Source: an uncultured Sphingomonadaceae bacterium
GTDB taxonomy: Bacteria > Pseudomonadota > Alphaproteobacteria > Sphingomonadales > Sphingomonadaceae
Reading direction: 5' to 3'
NCBI GenBank assembly: GCA_947493195.1
Contig: CANLQG010000006.1
Span: forward strand, 1 to 64,000
DNA: 64,000 nucleotides
The notes below the pieces were generated by a model. It was not told where the DNA came from, ran no database searches, and worked only from the letters and a program-made list of their open reading frames with translations. Below are positions 1 through 8,229 of the stretch, piece after piece; the first letter of the stretch is position 1, and each line of letters opens with the position of its first letter. Both the position numbers and the translations under genes were made by a program.

Positions 1-184
1 GACTTGTCTGGGGGCCGAAGGGAAACCTGTTCATGACGGGTGGTGCGGGCAGGCAGCGCAGCTGCCAACACGGCCGGCAAAGGAACGGGTTGCTGTCCTC
101 AGCTGATCTGGTTCAGGACTGTTCGCGACAAAAGCCGGATGGGTATCGGGTGCGGGTCTGAAGGCTCACGTGACCCTGCAGAAG

Positions 185-454
185 TCAGCCTCCCCCATCG
201 CCTTGCGATGCCGCCAGGAGATCCATGAAGCCCAAGCGCAGGTCCCGGTCTTCCTCGTTTTCGAACGCCACATCGAGATCGGGGGCGGACCCGAACATGT
301 GCAGGAACGACCACAGCGCAAAGCGCTTGCGCCGTTCCTCCTCAAGGCCGAGATCGACCCGGCAATGCTCAATGCCGGCTGACAACGTATCGGGAGCAAC
401 CCCGGAGAGGTCGGTAGTGGCAAAGTAGCGCTGCAGCAGATCGTCAAGTTGCAT
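185..454 (-). CDS. Small hypothetical protein of the mobile-element backbone
   Basis: Encodes about 89 residues starting MQLDDLLQRYF. The protein is acidic and probably soluble, with no signal peptide or membrane segment. I chose the internal ATG at 454 over an upstream ATG at 490 because the extra 12 residues look like translated leader. It is the last gene seen in the minus-strand series that begins with the DUF2493 gene, about 70 bases after that gene ends. I do not recognise a domain. Its position among plasmid/ICE housekeeping genes suggests an accessory role there, which is inference only. Confidence 0.55.
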   Translation of the reverse strand: MQLDDLLQRYFATTDLSGVAPDTLSAGIEHCRVDLGLEEERRKRFALWSFLHMFGSAPDLDVAFENEEDRDLRLGFMDLLAASQGDGGG

Positions 455-523
455 GACCGGTCCATAGTCGGATCGTTGCCGAATGCACATCCAGGCAATG
501 CAGATGCAGATTGAGAAGGCCCC

Positions 524-1459
524 TCAGGACCCGGGAGAGGTGCCCAAGGGGCCGCGACGATCGACCACGGTGATCCGGCGCGCCTTGGCATCGATCACCA
601 GCCGTTCGGTGACGCCATTGCCCGGAAAGGCGACGACGTAACGCGGATTGAGCGTAAGCATCTGCTCATTGCGCTTGAAGCCGGCGCGCGCACCAAGCCT
701 GCGGTCGAGCGAATAGGTCAGCTGCTGCACTTCGCGGCGTTCAGCCCAACTCGCGGCGAGGCGATCGGCACCCTTGCCGTCGCCGCCATGGACCAGGAAG
801 AGATCGGGAACCACACCGCGAACCTTGTCCAGCGTCGCCCAGATATTTTCGGCATAGGCACGCGCGTCCTCGGCGCTCTCGAAGCTCTGACGACCACCGG
901 CGAAGACGATTGGAGTTCCCTCCGGGATCAGGGCGTGACGCCGGTTCTCCGCACGAGCGCGGAGGAAATCGCGGGCATCGATCACAGCCGATGTGAGGTT
1001 TCGAGAATGGCTCGCGCGCGAGCCCGAAACGGGTTTCCACGAGGAACCGGTCTCGTCGCGATAGAGGGCTGCCGCAGCCTCGCGCATCTGCTCGAAGGCC
1101 AGCATGCTGGCTTCGGCGGCCTGCGCGCGCTCAACCTGTTCTTCCAGATTGCTCGAATGTACTTCGGAACCATCGGCGGATGCGAGCAGGACCCGGATCT
1201 CGTCGCTGGCCCGGTCAAGCTGAGCAGACTTGCGGCTGGCGGCACGGTGGAAGAGATTGACCACGCCCCAGGCAATATCCTCGGCATCGGCTTCCAGGGC
1301 CGTGTCGGAGAACATGGCGAAGAGGTCGGACCAAACGGCTCCAAGCGTCTGGTCGATCGCATCCTCGCAGGGAAAATCGGTTTCGTTGAAGCGAGCTGGC
1401 CTGATGCTGAGGCCTGAGAGGTCGAGGCCGGCAAGCTGGGATGCAAAGCTGTCATACAT
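524..1459 (-). CDS. DUF2493 (SLOG-fold, YspA-like) protein
   Basis: Encodes 311 residues. The C-terminal third carries the SLOG/Rossmann signature of the DUF2493 family: a beta-strand ending VFAGGRQSF near residue 200, then LVHGGDGKGADRLAASWA, then a strand with AFPGNG. SLOG proteins are predicted to bind nucleotide-derived ligands. The N-terminal 190 residues are helical and rich in Ala/Glu, without a domain I can name. The ATG at 1459 is preceded by a clear AGGAGG, whereas the longer frame to 1537 has no ribosome site. Long DUF2493 proteins of this kind are common on alphaproteobacterial plasmids and integrative elements beside ArdC, ParB-like and strawberry-notch genes, as here. The biological role is unknown. 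Confidence 0.8.
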   Translation of the reverse strand: MYDSFASQLAGLDLSGLSIRPARFNETDFPCEDAIDQTLGAVWSDLFAMFSDTALEADAEDIAWGVVNLFHRAASRKSAQLDRASDEIRVLLASADGSEVHSSNLEEQVERAQAAEASMLAFEQMREAAAALYRDETGSSWKPVSGSRASHSRNLTSAVIDARDFLRARAENRRHALIPEGTPIVFAGGRQSFESAEDARAYAENIWATLDKVRGVVPDLFLVHGGDGKGADRLAASWAERREVQQLTYSLDRRLGARAGFKRNEQMLTLNPRYVVAFPGNGVTERLVIDAKARRITVVDRRGPLGTSPGS

Positions 1460-1732
1460 GGTGCAATTCCTCCTGAGTATCGGCGAGGGCACCGGGAAGG
1501 AAATCTCCCGCGAGAATGCCTGTTCGCCGTGCCCCAAAAAGGACCGGGAGAAAGGGATCGGCGCACCGCGTCAGCGGGGAACCTGCGCAAGGCAAGGCTG
1601 GCGCGGGCCACACGGGCCGCAGCCTTGCGCGGGTTGCGGCGGAACCTGACCGGTTCAGGGGGCGAGGGATCAGCGAACAGGCTGGCGGGAGTTTGGCAGG
1701 TGCAGGCGCGCTCAGGAGGTTGCCGGCAAGGC

Positions 1733-2461
1733 TCAGCCGAGCGATGGCAGTCCGAACTGTTCAGGCGTGTACGCCAGAACATCGGCATGCGGAAAGGCGG
1801 CTATCGCGGTCAGGCGCTTGCCCTCGAGACGAAGGTGCCAGCCCCGTCCGTGATCGGGCGTAGGCTGGGCACAGCAAGCAGGGTCGAAGAGCGCCACATT
1901 GAAGCCATTTGGCTCTCGCACGGATTGGGCGCGAATGGCCTGCCCGTCCGCCTCGCGTGCACTTGCTGCGAGATCCTGGCAGGCGGAGTAGTCAACCGGA
2001 TCGGTCCATCGCTCCCGTTGCCCATCGAAGGGAAACTTTGTGAGGTCTAGCAAACGGGCGATCGACAGGGGCACAGAAAAGCTCAGGTGCTCGCTGGTGC
2101 GGTTACCGGGCACAAAGCCCGGTGAGCGGCTGAAGAAACGAAGCCGCCAGTAGGCGGTTTCTGAAATCGCCGTGTGCTCGCCTTCACTGCCGTAGAAAAT
2201 TCCGGGCCGCTCGTTCGCCCGGCGAAAGCGGCTGGCCACTGTGTGACCATAACGAAAAGGCGAGGCGAGCAGGTAGTGGAGCCCCTGCGCTGCCTTCGGC
2301 AGGTCGGGCTTGGCGCCATCCGCCAGTTCCTCGAGCCGATGTTGCTCGGCAATATCGCCCGTTAGCCTGTTGGTGGAAATCCGGTGCTGTGCCTCGACCA
2401 CGCGCCATACGGTTCGGCGATAGCGGCGAAACTCAGACGCGAGCGCGGTAGGCGTCGACAT
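1733..2461 (-). CDS. RES-domain toxin
   Basis: Encodes 242 residues with a RES domain (about residues 15-215). Visible signatures are an N-terminal Arg (TVWRVVEAQH), FRYGHTVASRFR and the diagnostic FYGSEGEHTAISETAYWRL with its Glu residues. Characterised RES toxins (MbcT, ParT, Res) modify or degrade NAD+ or a target protein and arrest growth. The start overlaps the end of the antitoxin gene upstream by 29 bases, the usual translationally coupled antitoxin-first order. The protein is slightly longer than the minimal RES toxin. Toxin identity is well supported by the paired ParS-type gene; which chemistry it performs cannot be read from the sequence. Confidence 0.88.
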   Translation of the reverse strand: MSTPTALASEFRRYRRTVWRVVEAQHRISTNRLTGDIAEQHRLEELADGAKPDLPKAAQGLHYLLASPFRYGHTVASRFRRANERPGIFYGSEGEHTAISETAYWRLRFFSRSPGFVPGNRTSEHLSFSVPLSIARLLDLTKFPFDGQRERWTDPVDYSACQDLAASAREADGQAIRAQSVREPNGFNVALFDPACCAQPTPDHGRGWHLRLEGKRLTAIAAFPHADVLAYTPEQFGLPSLG

Positions 2462-2810
2462 AATCGCAAACGGTCATCAGGCCCTTGAAGCTGTCGACCA
2501 AATCGATCGGTCGCGCATCAAGGTCGACGTTGCGCGTCGCCAGCCACGAGCGCGCCGCCATGTCATCGCTGCCGAGCAGCGCATCTAACGAGCGAAACAG
2601 GCGCAGGAGGTATTGTGCCGCCTCAAACGACTTGCTCGCCGGATCAAGTTCAGCCTTGCCCGCGCGCAGGCGCGAAACTGTCGCGGCCGAGAGGCCGAGA
2701 ACACTACCGAGCTTGGCATTGGTCAGACCCCAGAACTGGGCAAGGCGCGCAATCGCAGAGGTGAGCAGCTTGCCGTCATCGGGCTGGAGTTTAAGCGGCT
2801 GGGTCGCCAT
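2433..2810 (-). CDS. Xre/ParS-family antitoxin
   Basis: Encodes 125 residues. The N-terminal part (about 15-60) is a Cro/Xre-like helix-turn-helix (LAQFWGLTNAKLGSVLGLS followed by AATVSRLRAGK). The C-terminal half is the MbcA/ParS/Xre toxin-binding domain, ending in the typical segment where RSWLATRNVDLDARPIDLV and a Tyr-Val-Asp-Ala-Tyr tail are visible. It neutralises the RES toxin encoded immediately downstream and probably represses the operon. A good ribosome site (AGGAAG) precedes the ATG at 2810. An inverted repeat 21-40 bases upstream of the start is its likely operator. Confidence 0.88.
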   Translation of the reverse strand: MATQPLKLQPDDGKLLTSAIARLAQFWGLTNAKLGSVLGLSAATVSRLRAGKAELDPASKSFEAAQYLLRLFRSLDALLGSDDMAARSWLATRNVDLDARPIDLVDSFKGLMTVCDYVDAYRARV

Positions 2811-2830
2811 AGCGCTTCCTCTTCATATGC

Positions 2831-2850
2831 ACGATATAGACTAATATCGT
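2831..2850. promoter_or_regulatory. Inverted-repeat operator of the ParS-RES operon
   Basis: A perfect 7-bp inverted repeat, ACGATAT and ATATCGT separated by six bases, sits 21 bases upstream of the antitoxin start codon. The stretch is AT-rich in otherwise GC-rich DNA. Position and symmetry fit autoregulation by the Xre-like antitoxin. The assignment is inferred from context. Confidence 0.55.
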
Positions 2851-2862
2851 TCAAATGCAATA

Positions 2863-3249
2863 TCACACACGTTCGAAAACGGTTTCGCCATTCGAAAAGC
2901 GGCCAATCATTCTAAGCTCACCAAACAGCGTCTCGAAGCGCGGGCCAACTTGATGCAGCCAGTGCCGCGCCCTCCCCGTTCGTGGGATGTTAAGATCGGT
3001 CTCCCAGATCGCGGCAAGGCCGCACCAGGCCGATATGCCGCAGTCGGCGAAAGCGTTTCGCAGGAGGATACGGTCCTCGCGGCCGCGCCACCCATCGAAG
3101 CGCTCGAACGAAGGAAAGGCAGCCTTCGCGGTATCGATTACCTCGTCGACGCGGCACTCATAGGCCCAGTCGACATCCCCGTCTTCGCTGCCATCAAGCA
3201 GACGAAAGGCCACCACGGAGCGGTTCGGATAACTGACAGAACGTCCCAT
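2863..3249 (-). CDS. Hypothetical protein downstream of the ArdC-like gene
   Basis: Encodes 128 residues starting MGRSVSYPNRSVVAFRLL. It is soluble, with several Trp and Cys residues (CGISAWCGLAAIWE) and no recognised domain. The ATG at 3249 has AGGAG at good spacing and lies 14 bases past the stop of the ArdC-like gene, so the two are almost certainly co-transcribed. A longer frame to 3267 would overlap that gene and lacks a ribosome site. Proteins of this type seem to travel with ArdC/DUF2493 modules on alphaproteobacterial mobile elements. Function unknown. Confidence 0.65.
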   Translation of the reverse strand: MGRSVSYPNRSVVAFRLLDGSEDGDVDWAYECRVDEVIDTAKAAFPSFERFDGWRGREDRILLRNAFADCGISAWCGLAAIWETDLNIPRTGRARHWLHQVGPRFETLFGELRMIGRFSNGETVFERV

Positions 3250-3263
3250 CTTACCTCTCCTGC

Positions 3264-4193
3264 TCAAGCCGCATCAGCGAGATCGCCATCGGCCTCGCTT
3301 TCGCTGGATTGGTGACCGCCAAGGTCAAGCAACAGACTGGCCGCTTCTTCGGCCTTGGCCGCGGCTGTGAGGATCGCGCGCTCGTCCGCTTTGAGGATCT
3401 TGAGCCAGGACGCGATGTAGCTGGCGTGATGGTCGAGGTGGGTGACCGGAAGACCCAGTTCTGCCCCGAGAATAGCCGACGAAAGCTCGGCGATCAGTTC
3501 TTCGGCAGCGTAGGCCTCGCTGCCGAAGCGATTCTTGAGATCGCGGTCGAGCCGCGAGGAATGCCCCGTCCAGTGCGACAACTCGTGCGCGAGTGTCGCA
3601 TAGTAGTGGTCGTAGGCTTCGAAGAGTTCGGCTGGCGGCATGGTGACACGGTCGCGCAGCGGCTCATAATAGGCCTGCGCACCTTGATGCCGGAGGTCGG
3701 CACCGATTTGGGCAAAGAAGGCATCAAGACGGTCTTCGCGTCCTTCGGGCTCAAGCGCGGCAACCAGCGGCTTGGGATGGTAGAAAGCAGGGAGGCCATC
3801 GCACTGGTCAGCGTTGAACACGGCGTAGGCCTTGAGCACGCGCCGGTTTTCGGTGTCGGCCTCGCCTTCGGCGTTTTCGACCTCCTTGGTGTAGCTCTTG
3901 TAGAAAATCGCTATGGTCGATTTTTCGCCTTTGCGGACCTGGCCGCCGAGCGCCTGGCACTGGCGATAGGTCATCCAGTAGGGAGAGGCGTAGCCACAGC
4001 CATCGGCAACCATCCACAGCCAGAAGGTGTTCATGCCGCGATAGGGTGTCCCGCAGCAGCGTAAAGGCCGCGAGACCGGCACGCCCCGCCACGGCTTGAC
4101 CCATGGCTTGATGCCCTGCCCGAGTTTTTCGATGATGGCGGCGGTGATGCGCTGGGCTGGCGAAACTGAAGCAGTGCGGCGGGACCTGGTCAT
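3264..4193 (-). CDS. ArdC-like ssDNA-binding zincin metalloprotein
   Basis: Encodes 309 residues. The N-terminal domain (about 10-130; PAQRITAAIIEKLGQGIKPW, then GTPYRGMNTFWL) is the ArdC/DUF1738 single-stranded DNA-binding domain. The C-terminal part is a zinc metallopeptidase-like domain with HELSHWTGHSSRL (an HExxH motif) and a downstream Glu in AAEELIAELSSA. ArdC-type proteins of conjugative elements bind ssDNA and protect incoming plasmid DNA from restriction. The ATG at 4193 follows a good AGGAG, and the frame upstream of it is leader sequence. It heads a small operon with the 128-residue protein downstream. Its leader resembles those of two other genes in this island. Confidence 0.87.
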   Translation of the reverse strand: MTRSRRTASVSPAQRITAAIIEKLGQGIKPWVKPWRGVPVSRPLRCCGTPYRGMNTFWLWMVADGCGYASPYWMTYRQCQALGGQVRKGEKSTIAIFYKSYTKEVENAEGEADTENRRVLKAYAVFNADQCDGLPAFYHPKPLVAALEPEGREDRLDAFFAQIGADLRHQGAQAYYEPLRDRVTMPPAELFEAYDHYYATLAHELSHWTGHSSRLDRDLKNRFGSEAYAAEELIAELSSAILGAELGLPVTHLDHHASYIASWLKILKADERAILTAAAKAEEAASLLLDLGGHQSSESEADGDLADAA

Positions 4194-4262
4194 GAAAGTT
4201 CTCCTGATCGCCGGGACGGACATGCCCCGGTTCAGGAAGCGCAAAGCTCTCTCTCCTCTTCG
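4194..4262 (-). promoter_or_regulatory. Conserved leader with Shine-Dalgarno-sequestering hairpin (ArdC-like gene)
   Basis: Read on the minus strand, the leader has a purine block (GAGGAGAG), then TTCCTGA, CCGGGG, a loop, CCCGG, and TCAGGAGAA just before the ATG. TTCCTGA can pair with the TCAGGAG that contains the Shine-Dalgarno sequence, and CCGGG with CCCGG inside it, giving a two-part hairpin (about 4199-4238). The same layout occurs upstream of the strawberry-notch gene and, less perfectly, the ParB-like gene. This suggests a translational control element; the fold is my own pairing, not computed. Confidence 0.5.
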
Positions 4263-4749
4263 CAAAGATCGGTCGAAAAGACACCCTGTGAATTTGGGGT
4301 TGGCTTTTGAGGAGCCTCGGCACCCCCAATCAATGCCATTGCCCGGGCGTGAAACCGCCCGAGGAGCTTTTTACAGTTTGGCGCGACTGCCAAGAAACTG
4401 ACAGTACACCAGCGCCATGGCCAGGCGTTCCCGATGCTGTGCTGGATCCCTCGGCCTCGTTATACAGTTCGAGAGCAGTTCCAGGGCCACTGATGATCCC
4501 TATATTCTGACGCACTCGAAAGGCGGTGGCATCCGAACCGCGAGCCCGGTGGTTCGGACCTCTCGGTTATGACGCCGCCCATCACCAGGACATCATTCGG
4601 TCAGGGCGTCACAGCCTGCCAAGCCGATATCGAATTTCCGATTGGAATAGTTGTAATCAATTTCTCGAGCAGTTGATCGTTCGATGCGGGACACGGATTG
4701 GCAGGAATGCCGTGACGCCGGTAGCTAAGAGAGAACCCTTTCTGGCCAG
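4263..4749. other. Intergenic DNA between the ArdC-like gene and the IS1595-type genes
   Basis: No convincing gene. The segment presumably contains the promoter of the ArdC-like operon at its left end and the left terminus of the insertion sequence at its right end. I could not pick out a terminal inverted repeat or a target duplication by eye. Confidence 0.4.
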
Positions 4750-5649
4750 TCACCACTCGAAGGCTCGGCGAAGATCAGCAAGCGCGGTAGGGCAGGTGTC
4801 GGGAAATGCTTCGATCAGCTCGAGGAACGGCGAACGTGTGGCCCCTCGCCTGTTATAACGGAACTGGATCTCTGCCAGAAAACGCCACAGATTGTCAGGC
4901 GAAAATCGCCCGTAGAGGCGTAAGGTGCGCTTTAGAACGCCCCAGTATACCTCGATAGGATTGTTGGTGATGCCAGCAAAGTTGTGAAACGCGCGCGAGT
5001 GATTGATCGGAATATGCTCCCAGCCATCGCGAGCGAGCGAACTGTAGGCCAGATGACAATCGGTAACGAGTATCGATCCTGGCCGCACAACCCGGTTTAT
5101 CGCAGAGGTGACCGTTTCGAGTTTGCGGTTCGGCAGCACACCGCAGCGCACTTCCCCTTCGCTCGCGATGCCCATCACGATGTGAGGCATCGGTTTCTGA
5201 CCCTTGCGCACATTACGTATCAGGGTTTCGTCAATATGGACCATACGACCGGGACCTCCGAGAGGTCGCAGCGGTTCGAAAGACGCCATGTGTGCGCGAA
5301 TGCAATTGGTCATGCGATGCGCGCTGGTGATACCGATGCCCAGCTGGCGTCGCAGGAAGCTTGACCGGGCACCCGTGGAAGAATTGGAAAATATCAGAAG
5401 TGCATAGAACCATGCCATGAGCGAAAGATTCGAGCGATAGAAGGCCGTCCCTTCGAGGACGGATGTTTGTCGTCTGCAGGTATGGCCATATTTCTTTGTT
5501 CCACGGATAGGAAACCAGCCGCCTGTCTCGCCACATTTTGGACACGGGGAGTGGTCACCGTAACGAACGTTGAAGATGTGCTCGAGGCAAGCGTCTTCGT
5601 TCGGAAACCGCTCAAAAAACTCGATGACGCTTGTTCCGCGATAAGTCAT
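4750..5649 (-). CDS. IS1595-family transposase, catalytic residues intact
   Basis: Encodes 299 residues. The N-terminus has the zinc-ribbon CPKCG (residues 36-40), with only one Cys left of the second pair (HTCRRQ). The ISXO2-like DDE domain follows: D140 in MVHIDET, D197 in LVTDCHLAY and the N-x-x-E region at 229-233 (NNPIEVYWGVLK), then the basic FRYNRR tail segment typical of the family. It should catalyse DNA strand transfer of the element. The ATG at 5649 overlaps the stop of the upstream paralogue as ATGA, so the two proteins are probably made in a coupled way. No frameshift or internal stop is seen. Confidence 0.87.
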   Translation of the reverse strand: MTYRGTSVIEFFERFPNEDACLEHIFNVRYGDHSPCPKCGETGGWFPIRGTKKYGHTCRRQTSVLEGTAFYRSNLSLMAWFYALLIFSNSSTGARSSFLRRQLGIGITSAHRMTNCIRAHMASFEPLRPLGGPGRMVHIDETLIRNVRKGQKPMPHIVMGIASEGEVRCGVLPNRKLETVTSAINRVVRPGSILVTDCHLAYSSLARDGWEHIPINHSRAFHNFAGITNNPIEVYWGVLKRTLRLYGRFSPDNLWRFLAEIQFRYNRRGATRSPFLELIEAFPDTCPTALADLRRAFEW

Positions 5650-6632
5650 TCTCCCAGTCGTTCCTGCGGGGCGAACCGGGAGGACCAGAACTCAAGTTCA
5701 CTGGACCGTTCGCTACTCAGGAGCGGGAAGGCTCCGACCATGTCCGGGAAGGTCTCGTGCGATCGGGAGCGGCGATTGAACCTGAACTCGAATTCCTTCA
5801 GGTATTTCCAGAGGTTGCGATAATCTACACGCCGATAGACATTTCGCATCGGACGTCGGAAGTAGGTAAGGAAGCCGGTTATCGGGTTACCTCGGCTGCC
5901 GGGCATCGGGAGTTGCGGCACTAATGACACATCGGTAGGCCGCGTGCCGAATTCGGTCAGGACGCGGTGGGTATACTCGCAGGTCGTGACCGGAACGGCA
6001 TCCGGGACCAACTTGTCGGCAATCACGGCTCGCAGGGTGTGGCGCCGCGCACGACCGATCAGCGTCGTCTGGACGTCGTGTCCGTCTCCGATGATAACTG
6101 CTCTCGCCACCCCGCGGCTTGGATACCCTCTTGTACGCACGCCTGACAATTCCTCAATTCTGATTTCAACGCAGAGGCCAGGGGCACCAACTTTCTTCTC
6201 TGCATCGAGTGCAGCCAGGTGCAGGCGGAGGCGATCGCCCAGACGATAGGCCGCTTTCTGACTGAGCCCCAGCTGGCGCTCCCAGAAGCTCGCCGGTACT
6301 CCGAAGGTCGAATTGGAAAAGTGCAGCATTGCATAGAACCACAACTGGAGCGGGATTTGCGATTGAGCAAAGATGGTGGTGGCCAGCGGATGCAATGCGG
6401 TGCCGCAGGGGTGTTGGAAACGCTTTGTCCCCGCAATCCGGTACCACCGACTTGAAGGGCCACATTTCGGACACACTGGCTCCGCTCCGAAACGAGTGCG
6501 GAACACGTGTTTCAGACAAGCCTCGCCGTCGGGAAACATTTCCCGGAAACGCTGAAGACTGCATCCGCGATAGCCGAGACGATCAGACTCGTAATCGGTA
6601 GCCGGATAGCCAAGATCGAACATGGGAGACAT
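5646..6632 (-). CDS. IS1595-like protein lacking the DDE triad
   Basis: Encodes 328 residues and aligns end to end with the transposase downstream: CLKHVFRTRFGAEPVCPKCG at the N-terminus, then LWFYAMLHFSNS and the FRFNRRSRS tail. The three catalytic positions are replaced. VHID becomes VEIR (R158), VTD becomes VTT (T217), and NPIE becomes NPIT (T252). The frame is nevertheless open throughout, which suggests it is kept as a non-catalytic partner or regulator rather than decaying. I chose the start at 6632 (MSPMFDLG); ribosome sites there are weak and the frame continues upstream to 6776, so the start is uncertain. The gene ends in a 4-base ATGA overlap with the active transposase gene. Confidence 0.75.
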   Translation of the reverse strand: MSPMFDLGYPATDYESDRLGYRGCSLQRFREMFPDGEACLKHVFRTRFGAEPVCPKCGPSSRWYRIAGTKRFQHPCGTALHPLATTIFAQSQIPLQLWFYAMLHFSNSTFGVPASFWERQLGLSQKAAYRLGDRLRLHLAALDAEKKVGAPGLCVEIRIEELSGVRTRGYPSRGVARAVIIGDGHDVQTTLIGRARRHTLRAVIADKLVPDAVPVTTCEYTHRVLTEFGTRPTDVSLVPQLPMPGSRGNPITGFLTYFRRPMRNVYRRVDYRNLWKYLKEFEFRFNRRSRSHETFPDMVGAFPLLSSERSSELEFWSSRFAPQERLGE

Positions 6633-7012
6633 CCCCCAACGCTGGTCCGCCCGGTCATTTCGGGTCAAGCCATAAATTCTGGGGCAACGGCCCTCATCTG
6701 GATGTAACCATCGACCGTGTCCCTTCATCGCTGCGGGAAGAGTGCTGCCCCCCCCGGGTCTGAAACAATTCTTCATCCAAGTTCGAGCCAGCCTATTGCG
6801 TCAGTCGCTCGCTTGGCGGCTTGGGTGGATATGCCTCCGTAGCGAGATCTGGCGCTACACGAAGCACGCAGCGTCTCTTGCGCCGGTTCGATCCTGACTA
6901 ATGCTTGTGGATACCTGGCCAGCGCACTAACCGGTCAATGCCGATAAATACCTTCGCCGTGCAGACGGACTAGCGCCGCGCACCCCCTGAATTGAGAAAA
7001 GGGCAGTATTTC
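6633..7012. other. Intergenic DNA between the IS1595-type genes and galE
   Basis: Divergent promoter region expected for the transposase-like gene (minus) and galE (plus). It probably contains the right end of the insertion sequence. I see no gene and no clear terminal repeat or operator. Confidence 0.4.
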
Positions 7013-8014
7013 GTGTCTTCCAAAGTTTCAGTACTTGTCACAGGGGGCGCCGGTTACATCGGGAGCCACGCAGTCCTGGCTCTCCTTGATGCCGGCTGGC
7101 CCGTGGCAGTTCTCGACGATCTCTCGACAGGTTTCGAATTCGCAGTACCGGACGGCGTTCCATTCTATCGCGGTGACATAGCCGACGAGGCTCTGTTGCA
7201 CCACATTTTCGAAGAAGAGGGAACGCGGGCAATCATGCATTTTGCGGGCTCGATCATCGTTCCTGAAAGCGTCGAAAACCCCTTGAAGTACTACAGCAAC
7301 AATACCGCCAAAAGCCGCTGTTTGATCGAGACTGCCGTAAAGGCCGGTATCTCCCATTTCATCTTCTCGTCCACGGCTGCGACCTATGGAACGCCTGATA
7401 TCATTCCAACTCCGGAAAATGCACCGAACCAACCGATAAATCCTTACGGTTATTCAAAACTGATGACCGAGCAAATGCTCATCGATACGTCCCGTGCACA
7501 CAGCCTCAACCATTGCAGCTTACGTTATTTCAATGTCGCCGGCGCCGACCCTGCAGGACGTAGCGGACAAGCTACTGCAGCGGCGACACATCTCATAAAG
7601 GTCGGAGTTGAAGCCGCGCTTGGTAAAAGGAATGGAGTTGCAGTTTTCGGGACTGATTACGGCACACCCGACGGCACCGGGGTGCGCGATTACATTCACG
7701 TGAGTGATCTTGCTTCGGCCCACCTCCTATCGCTCGAAGCGCTTATAGCGGAACCACAACACTCGATGACGATGAATTGCGGCTACGGTCAAGGCTATTC
7801 TGTCTTTGAAGTGCTCGATGCGGTTGAGCGCGTTACCGGGCGCAAGATCGAGCGACGGATCGAGGGCCGAAGGGAAGGCGATCCGGCAATGCTGGTTTCC
7901 GATCCTGCCCGGCTGAGAAACAAACTTCGCTGGTGTCCGCAATACGCGGACCTCGATCTCATCGTAAGCCACGCCTTTGCGTGGGAGCAGCGTCTGGATA
8001 TTCTGCGGGCCTAG
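7013..8014 (+). CDS. galE: UDP-glucose 4-epimerase
   Basis: Encodes 333 residues of the extended short-chain dehydrogenase family. It interconverts UDP-glucose and UDP-galactose in the cytoplasm for polysaccharide or lipopolysaccharide precursors. The NAD-binding motif is VLVTGGAGYIGSHAV at the very N-terminus. The catalytic Ser lies in FSSTAATYG and the YxxxK pair in YGYSKLMTE. The substrate-binding LRYFNVAGADP and the GTGVRDYIHVSDLA segment are also present. I prefer the GTG at 7013, which gives the standard short N-terminus; a TTG at 6992 in the same frame would add seven residues. Length and motifs are those of a full-length functional GalE. It stands alone between an insertion sequence and the ParB-like gene, so it may be cargo of the element. 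Confidence 0.9.
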   Translation: MSSKVSVLVTGGAGYIGSHAVLALLDAGWPVAVLDDLSTGFEFAVPDGVPFYRGDIADEALLHHIFEEEGTRAIMHFAGSIIVPESVENPLKYYSNNTAKSRCLIETAVKAGISHFIFSSTAATYGTPDIIPTPENAPNQPINPYGYSKLMTEQMLIDTSRAHSLNHCSLRYFNVAGADPAGRSGQATAAATHLIKVGVEAALGKRNGVAVFGTDYGTPDGTGVRDYIHVSDLASAHLLSLEALIAEPQHSMTMNCGYGQGYSVFEVLDAVERVTGRKIERRIEGRREGDPAMLVSDPARLRNKLRWCPQYADLDLIVSHAFAWEQRLDILRA

Positions 8015-8169
8015 GCAGGCATTCGACCGGGGCGTGAGACAACGCTGTGGAACTATCGGGTCCTATTGCTCGCGTATACGCCCCGCCAGCAGGTCGAGCA
8101 TTCTGCGAATGAAACGCGAAAACCAGCCGGATCGACTGATTGATTTCTTGAAAGGTCAATCAACGAATA

Positions 8170-8199
8170 GGCGGCCCGCCCCGGTTGGGACGGACCGCC
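8170..8199 (-). terminator. Hairpin just downstream of the ParB-like gene
   Basis: GGCGGCCC (8170-8177) and GGACCGCC (8192-8199) can form an 8-bp stem with one G-U pair, 31 bases beyond the stop codon of the ParB-like gene. There is no U tract, so this is a weak terminator candidate between convergent galE and parB-like genes. Confidence 0.3.
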
Positions 8200-8229
8200 C
8201 GCCGAGTGACCTGGACCTGTCAGGAGGGA

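Larger units (their letters stand above)
4750..6632 (-). mobile_element. IS1595-type element carrying two transposase genes (ends not defined)
   Basis: Two overlapping minus-strand genes of the IS1595/ISXO2 transposase family fill this span. The coordinates cover the coding regions only; the true element should extend outward on both sides. I found no matching terminal inverted repeats between about 4500-4750 and 6633-6990. The insertion lies between the ArdC-like operon and galE/ParB inside the plasmid-like backbone. Confidence 0.55.

Noticed and set aside
1460..1530. Possible fourth copy of the Shine-Dalgarno hairpin leader before the DUF2493 gene
   Set aside because: The ribosome site CAGGAGGAA is similar, but the purine block is absent and the pairing arm is poor; not counted.
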